Below are positions 11,567 through 23,384 of a DNA stretch of 64,000 bases, in pieces. The notes under the pieces were generated by a model. That model was not told the DNA's origin. It did not search any database and saw only the letters and a program-made list of their open reading frames with translations. Origin of the DNA: Rheum nobile. Taxonomy: Eukaryota > Streptophyta > Magnoliopsida > Caryophyllales > Polygonaceae. The stretch lies in contig WOAB01000040.1 in the NCBI GenBank assembly GCA_027886185.1, positions 9,610,001 to 9,674,000 of the forward strand. Direction: 5' to 3'. Each line of letters starts with the position of its first letter. The first letter of the stretch is position 1. The translations under genes were made by a program, and so were the position numbers.

Positions 11567-12843
11567 GCGACCGATCAGAAGAAGACATTGTCAACGGTCA
11601 TGATGATTGGACGCTACCTTACGTCAAAAGGCCAAAAGATGGCACCCTGCCCAATGACAAAACAGAAGCAAAAAGGCTAAAGGTACGAGCTCTTTCCTTC
11701 GACATTATAAGTGATGTCTTGTTCAAAAGATCTGTCACAGGGATACTCCTACGATGCCTCAAGACTCCGGAAGTCAAACGCATCCTACAATCATTACATG
11801 AAGGAGAATGCGGCAACCACACCGGAGGACGAAGCCTCTCGGGGAAAGCCCTGTGAACGGGATACTACTGGCCCATAATGAATAGAGATGCGATGGAATA
11901 CACCAAGAAATGTGACGCCTGCCAACGACACGCACCCGTTCCACATCAACCCTCAGAACTCCTCCATCCGACTTTAGCACCATGGCCCTTCATGAGGAGG
12001 GGGATGGACATCGTCGGAAAACTCCCACCGGCATCGGGCCAACGGGTCTTCTTCCTTGCCATGACAGACTATTTTTCCAAATGGATCGAAGCTGAAGCCT
12101 ATCGAGAGGTAAAAGATCAACATGTCATTTCATTTATAAAACGCAATATCCTGTGCAGATTTGGTGTCCCGTCAGAAATCGTGTGCGACAATGGCTCCCA
12201 GTTCATCAGTCATAAGACTCGAGCCTTCTGCGACCAGTGGAATATCAAACTGGTCACATCCACTCCTCGATACCCGTAATCCAACGGACAACCCGAGTCT
12301 AGCAACAAAATCATCATCAACAACCTCAAGAAACGCCTCACACGGGCTAAAGGAAAATGGGCAGACGAACTTCCCCTCATCCTCTGGTTCGACAGGACAA
12401 CTCCAAAGAACGCTATCGGACAATCACCGTTCTCACTCGTCTACGGAAGCAAAGCGGTCATTCCCGCCGAACTGCTAGTTCTGACCGCTCGTTACAGTCT
12501 CTAGACGAATGAACAAAACGACGTCGAACTATCACACAACTTAGACACGATCGATGAGACTAGAAAAAAAGCTAGAATTAGAATGGTCAGGTTCCAGCAG
12601 CAAGTTGCAAGGAGTTACAACAAGAATGTCCAGACCAAGGTCTTCAAAGTTGGCGATTGGGTCCTTAGAAATACATTCCAGAACACTAAGGATCCGACCA
12701 ACGGCAAGCTCGCACCGCAATGGGAAGGTCCCTACGTCCTCAAAGAAGTAGTCGGACAGGGAGCATATCGACTGGAAGATAAAGACGGACAACCGATCCC
12801 AAGAAGCTGGAATGCTACACATCTAAAGTTGTATCACTTCTGA
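11567..12843 (+). pseudogene. TAT-1 integrase
   Basis: After a frameshift near 11570 the integrase is read in frame 1 to the TGA at 12841. An HHCC-type zinc-binding region (HEGECGNH ... CDACQRH) precedes the DDE core. The core shows GMDIVGKLPP, CDNGSQF and Gln-Pro-Glu-Ser at the glutamate position, so the three acidic residues are present. Stops interrupt at about 11854 (TGA), 12277 (TAA) and 12502 (TAG). The C-terminal part has the usual VGDWVLRN and WEGPYVLKEV motifs. Integrase inserts element cDNA into the genome, but this copy is dead. Confidence 0.88.
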
Positions 12844-13583
12844 CCCCATCTGGTAAAGAACTAAGAACCCTCTCAATTTTTGTATGTTATTCGTTGTTAT
12901 GAACTCGATTCTATTTCGTGAACCTAACACTTACATCTAGCAAGGATACGTTCTTGTGACCATAAGTACAGGACAACACAAAAACAAGCTGGATCCAGTC
13001 ACACACAAAAGCGCTTACATTACATTTACACGATCGATCGGAACACGAGGAGAAGAATACCAGAGGCACAGTGGCACACCACCTGCCTTATACAATACAT
13101 AAGGTCGAACACCTTATTACATTTACGCAATAAAAACATATTGCTTTCCTCCTCGGAACAACATTAAGTCATGACTAAACATAAACATATACACTTGCAG
13201 GCCTCCCTTTTCTTACATGACACGGAAAGCCCTACTCGACGGAGCATACAGGCAAATCCGACACAAATCAAAGGCGTCGTGACTATCTTCTCTAAAAGAG
13301 TCCGACAAACATTTAGACATAGAACAAGGTCGACCCTTTGTAAAACAGATTATGTCAATAAAAAAGAATCTAATTCTTTTTACATCCATGCGACCCGCGA
13401 TGGTGGACGGGTTGCCAAAACATATTGTCTGCCTACACACATGTAGGACTTCAAAACTATCCTAAAAACATTATATGCGACCCGCGATGATGGACGGGTC
13501 GCCAAACCAAGAGTACTTCACCCACACATAGGTGAAACCACAAGTCATTTGCAAAAAGTTCATAAAAAAAAGAGAACGAAGAA
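12844..13583 (+). other. TAT-1 spacer after pol
   Basis: No coding signal. It includes a roughly 30-bp repeat beginning ATGCGACCCGCGATG at about 13388 and again at about 13478. Confidence 0.5.
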
Positions 13584-15498
13584 CTAGGAGTCAAGAGTCG
13601 CATCATTACCTTCGGCAGGAGCCAGGTCAGACGAAGGCTGGGGCTCAGACGGCACAATAGGAGCAGCGCCGCTGGAATGAACTTCATCTTCACCAGCGCT
13701 CTCATCGGGAAACTCCTCTTCGATGTCGGCCAGTCAAAACAGCTCTACCCCCGGATTCCCCTTGGGAAACAAGGTATCCATATTTCCTTTCTCCGTCTTC
13801 AAGTCCCAAGCCTCGTGCTTGCCCTCTTCAAACTCCTCAACCATTTCGACGCGCAACTTCAATGCATAAAAGGTACCAACATCGCATGCAATTTGACCAA
13901 CATCGATCCTAGCTTGCTTGACCTTCTCCTCGACTCCAACTCGGCTCTCGTCGAGTTCTTTCCGACAAAAGTCTAACGTGTCTTGACGAGCCTTCAGTTC
14001 CCCCGTGAAACGGCGTTCAGCCTCCTTGAAACGGCTCTCAGCTCCCTTCACCTTGGTCTTCAACACCGCCAAGTCAGATTCCGATTTGGCAGCCCTTTCC
14101 CCAGCTTTGGAAACCATCTCCTTCGCGCCAAAATAGGCACCCAAGAGAAACTGGAAGGTCTACAAGATGTAAAAAAAAGAAAAAAACATGTGAAAAGTCA
14201 CCCAGTGGAAAAATCGATAAAAGAGACAAGACTTGACAAAAACATACCTTTCAAGCGGAATAACTGGCCTCGCCAATACAGTCCAGAGGTGAAAGACCAT
14301 CGACTTCCGATTTCAAAGTCGGGTCCTGGGCCTGGAATAGATCAGCAATCGATCGCCCGACCAAATCAATCCTTTCGATGCCAGAAGGGATCTCCGGTCT
14401 CTTCTTTGGAACATACAGAATGGTCTTCTCAGCATCAGGGGAAATGACTGCCTTTCTCTTGTCGCCGACCTTCGATGGAGGACCAAATCCGACAGGCGTT
14501 GACTTATTCGACAAAGCTCTAGCCGCCGCCAACTTCTGTTCGATCAAACCTTTCCCAGACACGCCCTTTAAACATGCACTCGACCGACCAATACGAGACG
14601 ATGTCACACCAAACAGAAACAAAATTATGAATACGGCACATAAAAACACGAGCAAACCAAACAAAAGACTTACGCTTGACAAGAGAAGACGAAGGGGCCG
14701 ACATAGCGTCTTGAGTCGTCGGACCAGCAGATAACAAATTGATGTTCATGAACTTTCGCTTCGACAAAGGAATCTCAAGCAGAATGTTGGTCAGACTCTC
14801 CGATTTAGCGTCGACTTCTAGGTCCTCAGGTTCATGAATTGCATAAAGAAAGGGGTAAGCACGAAGTTAAAACATATCTAGAAAACAAAAACAAAAGAAA
14901 GGTGCGTACTTTCGACCTGCCACTCCGTCAGCAAGAACGAACAATCACCCCCCTTTTTCAAAGACAACTGCTCGACGAAAAAGAACTTTGACCCCCATCC
15001 ACGGTCGTTTACATCCAGATTCGACACCAACGGTTTCCGGGCCTGACGCCTATGCAACTGAACCCGGGAAGAACTCTTCGACCCCAAGGCGTAGTTGTAC
15101 CATAGGGCGTCAAAGTCAAAGCTAATCCCCGACTTCAAATTCAAGAGATCCAAAACCCTCAGAACCCGCCACGCCTGTGGCATGACTTGACACGGCACAA
15201 GCGCCAGAGTCGCAAAGAAATCATGTACGAGGGGAGTAAACGGGAATCTGTGCCCAATCCGAAACGGATAAGCATAAAAACATATCCACCCCTCATATTT
15301 AGCGTCTTCTCTCTCATCCGGGTGAGGAAGCCTCGCGACCGTCTCTGGTGGAAAACCACCGACCTGGAGAATCTGCTCCAAATCCGCCTCTGTCAAAGTC
15401 CTCGTCAGGGCGTCGGCCTCCTTCAACAAGAAAAGGAGGGAACCATCGTTTTTGCTCGAACAAGTGGCGGACGATTCTGTGGAGCAAATGGAGACCAT
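13584..15498 (-). pseudogene. TAT-1 antisense ORF, Transposase_28-like with coiled coil
   Basis: Read antisense to the element in three blocks that look like exons: 15498-14908, 14682-14251 and about 14144-13584. The first block has a region like the plant putative gypsy type transposon family (RIGHRFPFTPLVHDFF ... PQAWRVLRVLDLL). The last is a strongly charged coiled coil of Ala, Glu, Lys and Arg heptads followed by an acidic tail. A TGA near 13735 interrupts it. Antisense ORFs of this kind after pol are known in Tat elements. Their role is unknown. Splice sites are inferred only. Confidence 0.7.
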
Positions 15499-15779
15499 GT
15501 CTAAAATGGAGAGAGGGGGAAATCGGAAAGCAATCTTGAAAAGATCCTAAAGACTTACCAAAAGCAAAGAGACGCAAAGAGATCAGAAAGAAAGAAGATG
15601 AAAACGTCTGCCGGTTTACTTAGAATTTATAGAGGGAAGGCTAGAGGCTTAGGCTGTCCCATTGTGCCATACGATTATCACCACGTCGACCCTCGCATGT
15701 CGCGCCCGAATCGGATGGTGGAGGTCGTGTAGAGTGGAAGTCGTTTGGGCTCCCGCTCATGGCTGCCTTGAGCCCAAAA

Positions 15780-16459
15780 CAACTTGGGGCTATTATTGGG
15801 CCTAAAATGCTCTAAAGGCACCGATCGAGAACAAATTGGGCCAACCTCAGTTGAAGGAGTGGGCCGAGAAGATTGAAGAAAGGCGTCATACGCTCCTCAA
15901 ACGAATAAGATCTGACCAATCCCGAGAATCTCGCCCAAAGCCTTAACTACTCAATCCCAAGCAAACGGCAACCAATTCAAGTACAAGATTAGGGGTGTCA
16001 TTAAGAGGAAGATCCCAGAGATTATGCTCGGCAGTAAATGGAGAGATCTCACAAAAATAGTAACGGTTAAGGGAAAAAGTCCATAAATAGACCGTGAAGA
16101 GGTTGGGCAGGGGACGATCGACACTAGACACGTTTACAAAACAACATTCATCAACTCAGCTCTTGAAAAGCTTACTAACTCACTGGTTCTCGTTGAGTTC
16201 TTTCGGTACATCATCCGACTGCGAACAGTCGAGTCACCAGAATAACCAGTCGGACAAGACCTGATCTTCTATTCCTTGAGGATAAGTTGTAAATCGATTC
16301 ATTTCAGTTATCACTTCATCAATACATCATATTATAATCTTGCTCCTATTTCATACTTAGTTGATTGTTTATTTGGTTTGGAATTATCACACTATATCTG
16401 ATCGACTCGTTACCCCGTCTAAGGCGATTTAGGTTGATTGATCTTTTCGCCCCAAAACA
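15780..16459 (+). repeat. TAT-1 polypurine tract and 3' LTR
   Basis: The end at 16459 is fixed by alignment with 1-291. The start is estimated at about 15794, after the purine-rich ACTTGGGGC, where TATTGGG mirrors the CCAAAACA terminus; this makes an LTR near 666 bp. The initial TG appears mutated to TA, so the start could be off by some bases. Confidence 0.65.
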
Positions 16460-18111
16460 GGAACCGTATGAAGAGAAGACTCCAAAGAAATTGAGTCTTA
16501 TGGGAAATGTATGACAATTGTTTGGGAACGTTAAGTTTTCACACAAGTTTAAAACACGACCTTGATTATTTGGGTCCACGACCAACCTCACCGCGTAATG
16601 CGAATCCAGATTGGAAAGAAGACTTACTCTAACAAGAGTCCGGGCGGTTTCCACATTGTATTCCCCGCCCGAGGGTATATTAATTATGTACATATCAGCA
16701 CTTATCTTATTTAATTCCAAAACATACATTCACGTTACAACTTTTAGTTCAGATCATCTCGATACGAGAGATATTTTGGGAATGAATCCCGATTGTTGGC
16801 ACCAGCTGAGTGCACCTACCCTGAATAAGGGTACGGTCATGACCAGAAGTACTAGGGCAAAATCCTCCTAATACCAGTTATAAAGAAACGACTAGACCTC
16901 GCAAGGTACATAGCATTCCTACGAATACTCGTTCTAACTACACATGAGTTCACACATAAATCCACACCAAAATCCATTACGGTAATATCATGAAGAACTA
17001 TATAATAGCGTTGTTTCTAGCAATATATATAACCTATTATAGATTCATATTTAAACACATTGTTTTATCAAATCTGTTCCCAAACTTAAAACAACAATTT
17101 TATTCCATCTTAATTAACAATCAAATAATTGATAATCAAGGGGAAATATGGAATAATGATCAAGAGCGAACCGACACTTGCCTTTAGTTTAGACGAATGA
17201 AGAGACCGGGTTTGAGATCTGGAACTTGAATCTGAGTACGGATTCCTACAACGACGATGAGTCATAAAACAAAACCCTAAGTTAGATACGATACGAAAAG
17301 AAACGAAGATACGAAACGAGTAAGTCTTTGCAGGGCAAAGCCGCGGCCGTGGTTACCATGGCCGCGATCGCGCTTTGCAGGGCAAAGCCGCGGTCGTGGT
17401 TTTCTGGGCCAACCCTGCGGTCACGGTGGATGGAGTTACGGCCGCGGATCTCTATCCCGACGCGAGGTTAGGCGGCTTCGAAGCCTTACCGACGACGACG
17501 ATGAGGCTTGTTCTCCACCACCGCGTATCACCACCACTCCAAGGCTTTACAAGGCTGCCAGCGACTTCCTCTGGCGACTACTAAAACTCCGACGACGAAA
17601 ACCAACTTCGGTGATAACGAACTTAAATGGGAGAGAGAAATGGAAGCAGCTGGATGATGGAGAAGAGCCACACCAAGCTCCTTGTATAGGCTTAGGGGAG
17701 AGGGATTTTACCCCAGCCCGACACTCCAACCGATTCACATCCCCGGCGTTAGGAGCACAAGGAGAAAGCCAGACGTCGGCCTTCTGGAAGCTCTAGGAAG
17801 ACGAAGATCCGAGAAGCCCGCGATCATGATTTCAGAACCGCGATCGCGGTTTGCCTATAGGCAAAACCACGCCTGCGGTTTCGAAACCGCAGTCGCGACA
17901 CTACCGCGCTTGCGCTTCTGGGTCCTTGGTCGCGGTTCTTGCTCGAGGTCATGCTAAAACTTATTATTTTTAGTACTCCCCAAATTCTTTAAGACCCAAA
18001 ATCTTATTAAACGTATATTATTATGTTCAAATGATTCTTACAGAGGTTACAGAAATTACCCAACACGTCTTGCTTACAAAACGATAGTTGGGACTTTTAG
18101 GGGTTATTACA
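16460..18111 (-). repeat. Tekay 3' LTR, truncated by TAT-1
   Basis: Aligns with about 31434-33109 of the other LTR. It ends at TGTAATAACC (minus strand, 18111). A TATA-like CCTATA lies at about 17680-17690, with one change from the sister LTR. GC-rich module clusters lie at 17337-17450 and 17816-17942. Confidence 0.92.
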
Positions 18112-18130
18112 ATACCTCCCCCTTAAAAAC
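18112..18130 (-). other. Tekay polypurine tract
   Basis: On the minus strand TTTTTAAGGGGGAGGTAT immediately precedes the LTR start, the position expected for second-strand priming. Confidence 0.85.
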
Positions 18131-18144
18131 AATCGACCCCGAAA

Positions 18145-18596
18145 CTAGGCCGAAAACAGCTCGGCAAAACGACCAAGCATATCAGACTCAGTCTCCCAGG
18201 TTTCCCAAGTTACCTCCTCAGATCCCGACTTGGACCAGAGGATCTGCACTAATGGTACCACCTTGTTCCTTAAGTGTTTCTCACGGCGTTCGAGAATATG
18301 CACAGGTCTCTCCTCATACGTACCATTTGCCTGAATCTCGATGTCATCAAAACTCAGCACATGAGACACATCTGTCACATACTTCCTTAGCAGAGACACG
18401 TGGAACACGTTATGCACCGGATGCGCCGACGGCGGCAATGCTAAACGGTATGCTAAAGATCCAACTCTGGCAAGGATCTCAAACGGTCCCACGTAGCGAG
18501 AGTTGAGCTTCCCACGCTTGTCGAACCTAAACACACCCTTGGATGGCGACACCTTGACAAAGACCTTGTCACCAACATCAAACTCATATGGCATCC
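18145..18596 (-). pseudogene. Tekay integrase C-terminus and chromodomain
   Basis: The segment has the integrase C-terminal motif FDVGDKVFVKVSP and YVGPFEILARVG. An HPVFHVSLL-type region (NVFHVSLLRKY) comes next. A chromodomain follows (about 18150-18290) with RPVHILERREKHLRNK and EVTWETWETE. Chromodomains of this group bind modified histone tails and can bias insertion to heterochromatin. It is joined out of frame to the first few residues of the integrase core, so the catalytic core is missing. Confidence 0.88.
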
Positions 18597-20949
18597 TTCT
18601 GACTCTGAGTCGTTGGCAACCCCGTGACGAAATCCATCGCAATATCCTCCCACTTCCACTCTGACACTGGGAGAGGTTGCATTTCACCACCTGGTCTGCG
18701 GTGTTCAATCTTGACCTTCTGACAAGTCAAGCATCTCACCACAAATTCTGCTGCGTCCCACTTCATGTTGGGCGACCAGAATTTCTTTCTGAGGTCTTTG
18801 TACATCTTACTGGATCCCGGATGTACATAATAAGCTGACAAATAGGCCTCCTTCATTACCAATTGACGAAGGCCATCTACGTTAGGCACACAGATCCGGT
18901 CCTGAAACCAGAGTGATCCATCATCTTGAATCACGAATCTCGGAGCTTTTCCATCCACCACTTCACTGCTCAACTTCACTAAGATCACATCATTAACCTG
19001 CTTCTCCTTGATCTGATCGAGTAGCGTAGCCTGAATCTCCAACATACTCAGACATCCTCGACGTTGATCATACAAGACATCAATATCGCACAATCCTTGA
19101 CACAGTTTGGTTTGGGCAGTGAGCAGAGCTACTACGGTCTCGTGCGGCGTCTTCCGGCTTAAAGCATCGGCTACCACGTTAGCCTTGCCCGGATGATACA
19201 GCAACTCGATGTCGTAATCCTTGAGTAGCTCTAACCAGCGACGTTGCCTCATATTCAACTCCTTCTGAGTGAACACATACTTGAGATTCTTATGGTCGGT
19301 AAAGATATGCAATCTAACACCATAGAGATAGTGCCTCCAAATCTTCAGCGCGAAAACCACAACCACTAACTCCAGATCATGCATTGGGTAGTTTTCTTCA
19401 TAGGTCTTCAATTGCCGAGATACGTATGCAATAACCTTTCCCTTTTGCATTAATACACATACTAACCCATGCTTTGAAGCGTCACTATAGATCACATAAC
19501 CATCAGTTCCTTCCGGTAGCGCCAAAAGCGGTGCGGACGTCAGGCACTTTTTCAACTTTTGAAAACTTGCCTCGCACTTGTCATCCCATATGAACATCTT
19601 ATGGACCTTGCGGAGCAACCCGGTCATGGGTAGAGCAATCTTTGAAAATCCCTCCACGAACCGTATGTAATAACCTGCAAGTCCCAAGAAACTGCGCACC
19701 TCCTTCACGTTCTGAGGTCGATTCCAGTCGGCTACCGCCTCAATCTTTTGAGGGTCGACCATAACCCCATTCTCATTAATCACATGGCCCAAGAAAGTCA
19801 CTTCCTTAATCCAGAAGTCACATTTAGACAACTTTACATATAGCTGATTTTGTCTAAGGACCGAAAATGTGATACGAAGATGCTCCTCATGAGCCTCTTC
19901 GCTCAGAGAGTAGATCAGGATATCGTCGATGAATACCACCACGAACTTTTCCATGTACTGGTGGAAACATCTGTGCATCAGATCCATGAAGACTTCTGGA
20001 GCATTTGTAAGCCCAAATGCATGACTACGAACTCGTAGTGTCCATATCTCGTCCGGAATGTTGTCCTCAGAATATCTTCCTCACGAATCCTGAGCTGATG
20101 GTAACCAGATCTCAGATCGATCTTGGAAAAGACTTTTGCTCCCTACAGTTGATCCAAGAGATCATCTATCCTAGGCAACAGATACTTATTCTTGATAGTG
20201 ACCTTGTTCAACTCTCGATAGTCGATACAAAGTCTGAACGAACCATCATTTTTCTTGACAAACAAGACAGGAGCGCCCCAAGGCGATGCACTCGGCCTTA
20301 TATATCCTTGCTCGAGTAGGTCCTCAAGATGTTTCTTCAACTGTTGCATCTCCGCTGGAGCCATCCGATAAGGTGCTTTAGAAATCGGTGAGGTTTCAGG
20401 CTCTAGATCAATAGTGAACTCTACGTCACGATTCGAGGGTAAACCGAAAATCTCATCAGGAAAAACATCCGGATACTCGCATATGACAGGAACATCATGA
20501 ACTGAAGTCTCATCCTTCTTGGTCTTATCCAGATAGCACAGGTACCCGACACAACCTTGTCGAAGTAGCTTACACGCAGCCATCGCATTGATAAGCTTTC
20601 CGTTATCAGTGTCATTACGACCCTTGAACTTGCACACAAACTGGCCCCCAGATGAAACTGTCACTGTCCTTGAGCTAAAATCGATTACCGCCCCGTGACG
20701 CGTCAGCCAATCCATCCCGAGAATGATGTCGTATGGAGCCATGGCTATACAAATCAAGTCGGCCTCGAACTTCCGATCTTGAATAGTAATCAGAAATTTC
20801 GACAGTCGCTTGGTCCCTACTAATTGTTCATCATTGAGAAGATTCACCACAAATGGTTCGAAAGATTCATTGCACTTTAACCCTAACTTACTCACACACT
20901 TCTCCGAAATATAGGAATGAGTGGCACCAGAATCAAACAATATAAACAC
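18597..20949 (-). pseudogene. Tekay protease, RT, RNase H and integrase N-terminus
   Basis: Retropepsin with DSGATHSYIS at the upper end (about 20925) and IILGMDWLTRHGA. RT fingers show the SPWGAPVLFVKKNDGSFR region and CIDYRELN. A TAG after DDLLDQL (about 20143) and a one-base loss near 20020, in the region usually reading MPFGLTNAP, break the RT. The palm FIDDILIYS is intact in the next frame. RNase H has YSDASKHGLVCVL, ending with HPGKANVVADALSRK. The integrase zinc region (CLTCQKVK) and the start of the core (IAMDFVTGLPTT) end abruptly near 18597. Confidence 0.9.
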
Positions 20950-21168
20950 GGATGTAGAGTGAAGGTATAAAGTACCTTAAGCAATCCGAGCGTTGGGTCC
21001 GTCAGCCTCGCGCATCTCATACATCCGCTGACCCTGACCCACTAGAGCACATGGGGCCTTCCCCTTATTCTGATCAGTTGTCTGCATCGAGGTACTAGGA
21101 GCTCTAACAGGCTTGAATCGGGGTCGGTTGTTATGGCTAACTAACCCTTGTTGCGACTCAGCCTCCTT

Positions 21169-21968
21169 CTACCTCTTTTGAGGATAAAAAGTCTGTAATT
21201 GCCCATCCTTCCCACAAGCAAAGCACGTCCTCCTACACTTCGGGCACTCATTGCTCTTATGCCCCGGCGTTCCACAATTATAACACTGAATCGTGTTCTT
21301 ACCCTGGCCCGAGCATTGAGTAGGACCTGACTGCGTCACCTCAGTTCTTGCTCGACTAGACTTGGCAAAGTGTGACGGCGGTGCAGGTTGTTTAAACCCA
21401 CTAGCCTGAGGATGGCTCTGCGCCGGTCTCTGGCGATTACGCTTCTTTGCCGACTCCTCTAGAGTCACTTTAAGCTTATAGGCGGCGTCCATATACTGCT
21501 CTAGAGTAGTGCAGCCATGGCGCACCATCAATGGCTTAATATCCGGGTTCATCCACTCATGGAAATGCCAGATCTTCTGCTCCTCACTCGACACTTCCGG
21601 TCCAGCATATTGCAACAGGTGATTAAACTTAGCTGCAAGCTCAGTCACCTTCAACCCATCGGTCTTAGGGTAAAGGAACTCCTTATGTTTCTCCTCCCTC
21701 ATAGCACGGGAAAAGAAACGGTCGGTCATCTTTGTCTTGAACATACCCTAATTCAACGCGGGATATTCAGCTAATCCAGTGCTCTCCCACCATTCGCTAG
21801 CCACATCCTTGAGTAGAAAGGAGGCAATGTGCACTTTCTCAGCCTCAGTGCAATCAATGTTCCTGAACAACTGCTCCATATACGAGAACCAATACGCTAC
21901 TCTGACTGGTTCACCGATACCGTCATAATTGTTCGGCCTCATCGAGCTAATGGCCTTCAAGGCCCGAC
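21169..21968 (-). pseudogene. Tekay gag, main part
   Basis: Continues the gag frame after the E3 insertion. It has the Gag core signature VAYWFSYMEQLF, then LLKDVASEWWES, then RFFSRAMREEKHKEF. A stop after YPALN (about 21748) interrupts it. Zinc knuckles CYNCGTPGHKSNEC and CFACGKDGQLQTF are at the C-terminus, the second lacking its usual histidine spacing. It stops at 21169. The spacer 20950-21168 continues toward protease. Confidence 0.88.
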
Positions 21969-23310
21969 TGATATGTGTCATTTCATGCACCTTTACTAGC
22001 AATTATTAGCATTATTTGGAGGAGTTTATGATCAGATTTGAGGATAAGTCTGTAATCCAGAAGATGTGGAGAGAATTGAAGATATCCAGGGATTTGCAGC
22101 TTAGATGGAGATGATGAAGATGGATGAGGATCCGCTTGAAGACTAATTGGAGAAGGCTACCAACACTTGGTAGTATAGAAGAGTGGAAGAGAAAAAGAAG
22201 AGCTGAAGAAAGGAGTGGGCGAACTGTCACCGCCCCGCGCCAGAGCCACCGCGACCCGGCGGTGGGTCTCAGAGAAGAGCTGGTCGCGCCAGAAGAAGCC
22301 ACCGCCCCGCGGTGGGCACACGTAACGCCTCGCGGCTAGAAGACATTATTTCCTTATTTTGCATTTTCGGATTTCCTTTTTATTATTTTATTTCCTTTAC
22401 TATTTTCGTTAGGTTAAACTTATTTCCTAAGCCTATTTAAGACCTCTTTCTAGGTTAAGAGGCAGACACTTTATATTTTACTTTACATCAGACTTTTAGC
22501 ATCATTGTTTTTTCTTTCTCATTAGGGTTTCATTTGCATCTGAATGGAGCACTAATTTCCTTTTGTTCTACTAGACGTTTGAAGCAATACAGTTGATGTG
22601 TTTGTGAGATTTCTATTCCTTGTTCCTATTCTTATATGTGTTGGTTTGATTCTCTTGGTTATATTGAATATTGATTCATTGTTATTCTTCATAGCCTGAT
22701 CAACTAGGTTGAGTAATATTTATCAATTGCTAGGGTTTGCATATAGTGAAATACGAGTGCATATCTAGTAGCATACATGATTGTTGCATATAGTGGAATA
22801 CGAGTGCGCAATTGTGAGTTAGAATCATTTGCATGTTAACTAGTAAGGTTTTCTTCTATTTGCATGTATCCTATATCCTTGTGTGCATTGCTATTTCTTT
22901 ATTAGTGGTAAGGTTTTCTTCCATTGATATTGTAGTAAGTACTATCAACAACTGTCTGAATTGGTAGTTAATCAAGATCAGGGTGGGAACAACCATAAGA
23001 ATAGTGAAAGAACTTGGATTTATTAGATTTCTGTGATCAAATTACATCTCTATATTGTGGATCTCGTTCTAGGGGAACTACTTTCCCCAATCATATTCTC
23101 AAATCAACTAAACCTGTTTACTTTGCTCTGCTTGATAACCAAAACCCCCTTTCCTTGTTACTTGTTAATCATAATTGCATACTTCATCAGATCTTCCCTG
23201 TGGGTTCGACCCTTACTTGCTTGCTATACATCTGTTTAGTAGGTTGTTAGGACTTTTACTTTGACTAGGCCATTCAACGATATTTGCATTGCATATTTCG
23301 GCCACGACAA
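21969..23310 (+). repeat. E3 5' LTR
   Basis: 1342 bp, starts TGATATG and ends CACGACA. GC-rich CACCGC/GCGGTG modules at 22215-22335. It lacks a 19-bp piece of module sequence present in the 3' LTR. TATTTAAG at about 22431 is a TATA candidate. Confidence 0.95.
22215..22335. repeat. GC-rich modules in E3 5' LTR
   Basis: Modules of the form CACCGCCCCGCGG and CCACCGCGACCCGGCGGTGG, each an inverted repeat of about 15-20 bp. Confidence 0.75.
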
Positions 23311-23314
23311 ATTT

Positions 23315-23331
23315 GGCGCCGTTCCGGGGAA
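23315..23331 (+). other. E3 primer binding site
   Basis: TGGCGCCGTTCCGGGGA follows the LTR end by four bases. Compared with the E2 site it lacks one base in the middle. Confidence 0.85.
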
Positions 23332-23384
23332 GTTTTATGTTTTGTTGTTTGTTTTTGTGATTGATTTTGGTGGAGACCTATCTT

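Larger units (their letters stand above)
1..16459 (+). mobile_element. TAT-1: Tat-lineage Ty3/Gypsy LTR retrotransposon, 5' end outside window, with nested E2
   Basis: The first 291 bases match the end of the repeat finishing at 16459, so these are the two LTRs of one element. Between them, in order, lie a PBS-like site, gag, protease, RT, RNase H, a second RNase H, integrase and an antisense ORF. A second RNase H plus an antisense ORF after pol is characteristic of the plant Tat lineage. E2 interrupts it at 2722-9620. The element sits within the 3' LTR of the Tekay chromovirus that resumes at 16460. Coding frames carry several stops and frameshifts, so it is inactive. The left target duplication is outside the window. 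Confidence 0.9.

Noticed and set aside
22215..22335. CRISPR-like or regularly spaced repeat array
   Set aside because: Units vary in sequence and spacing, lie in LTRs of a plant genome, and have no spacers or cas genes.
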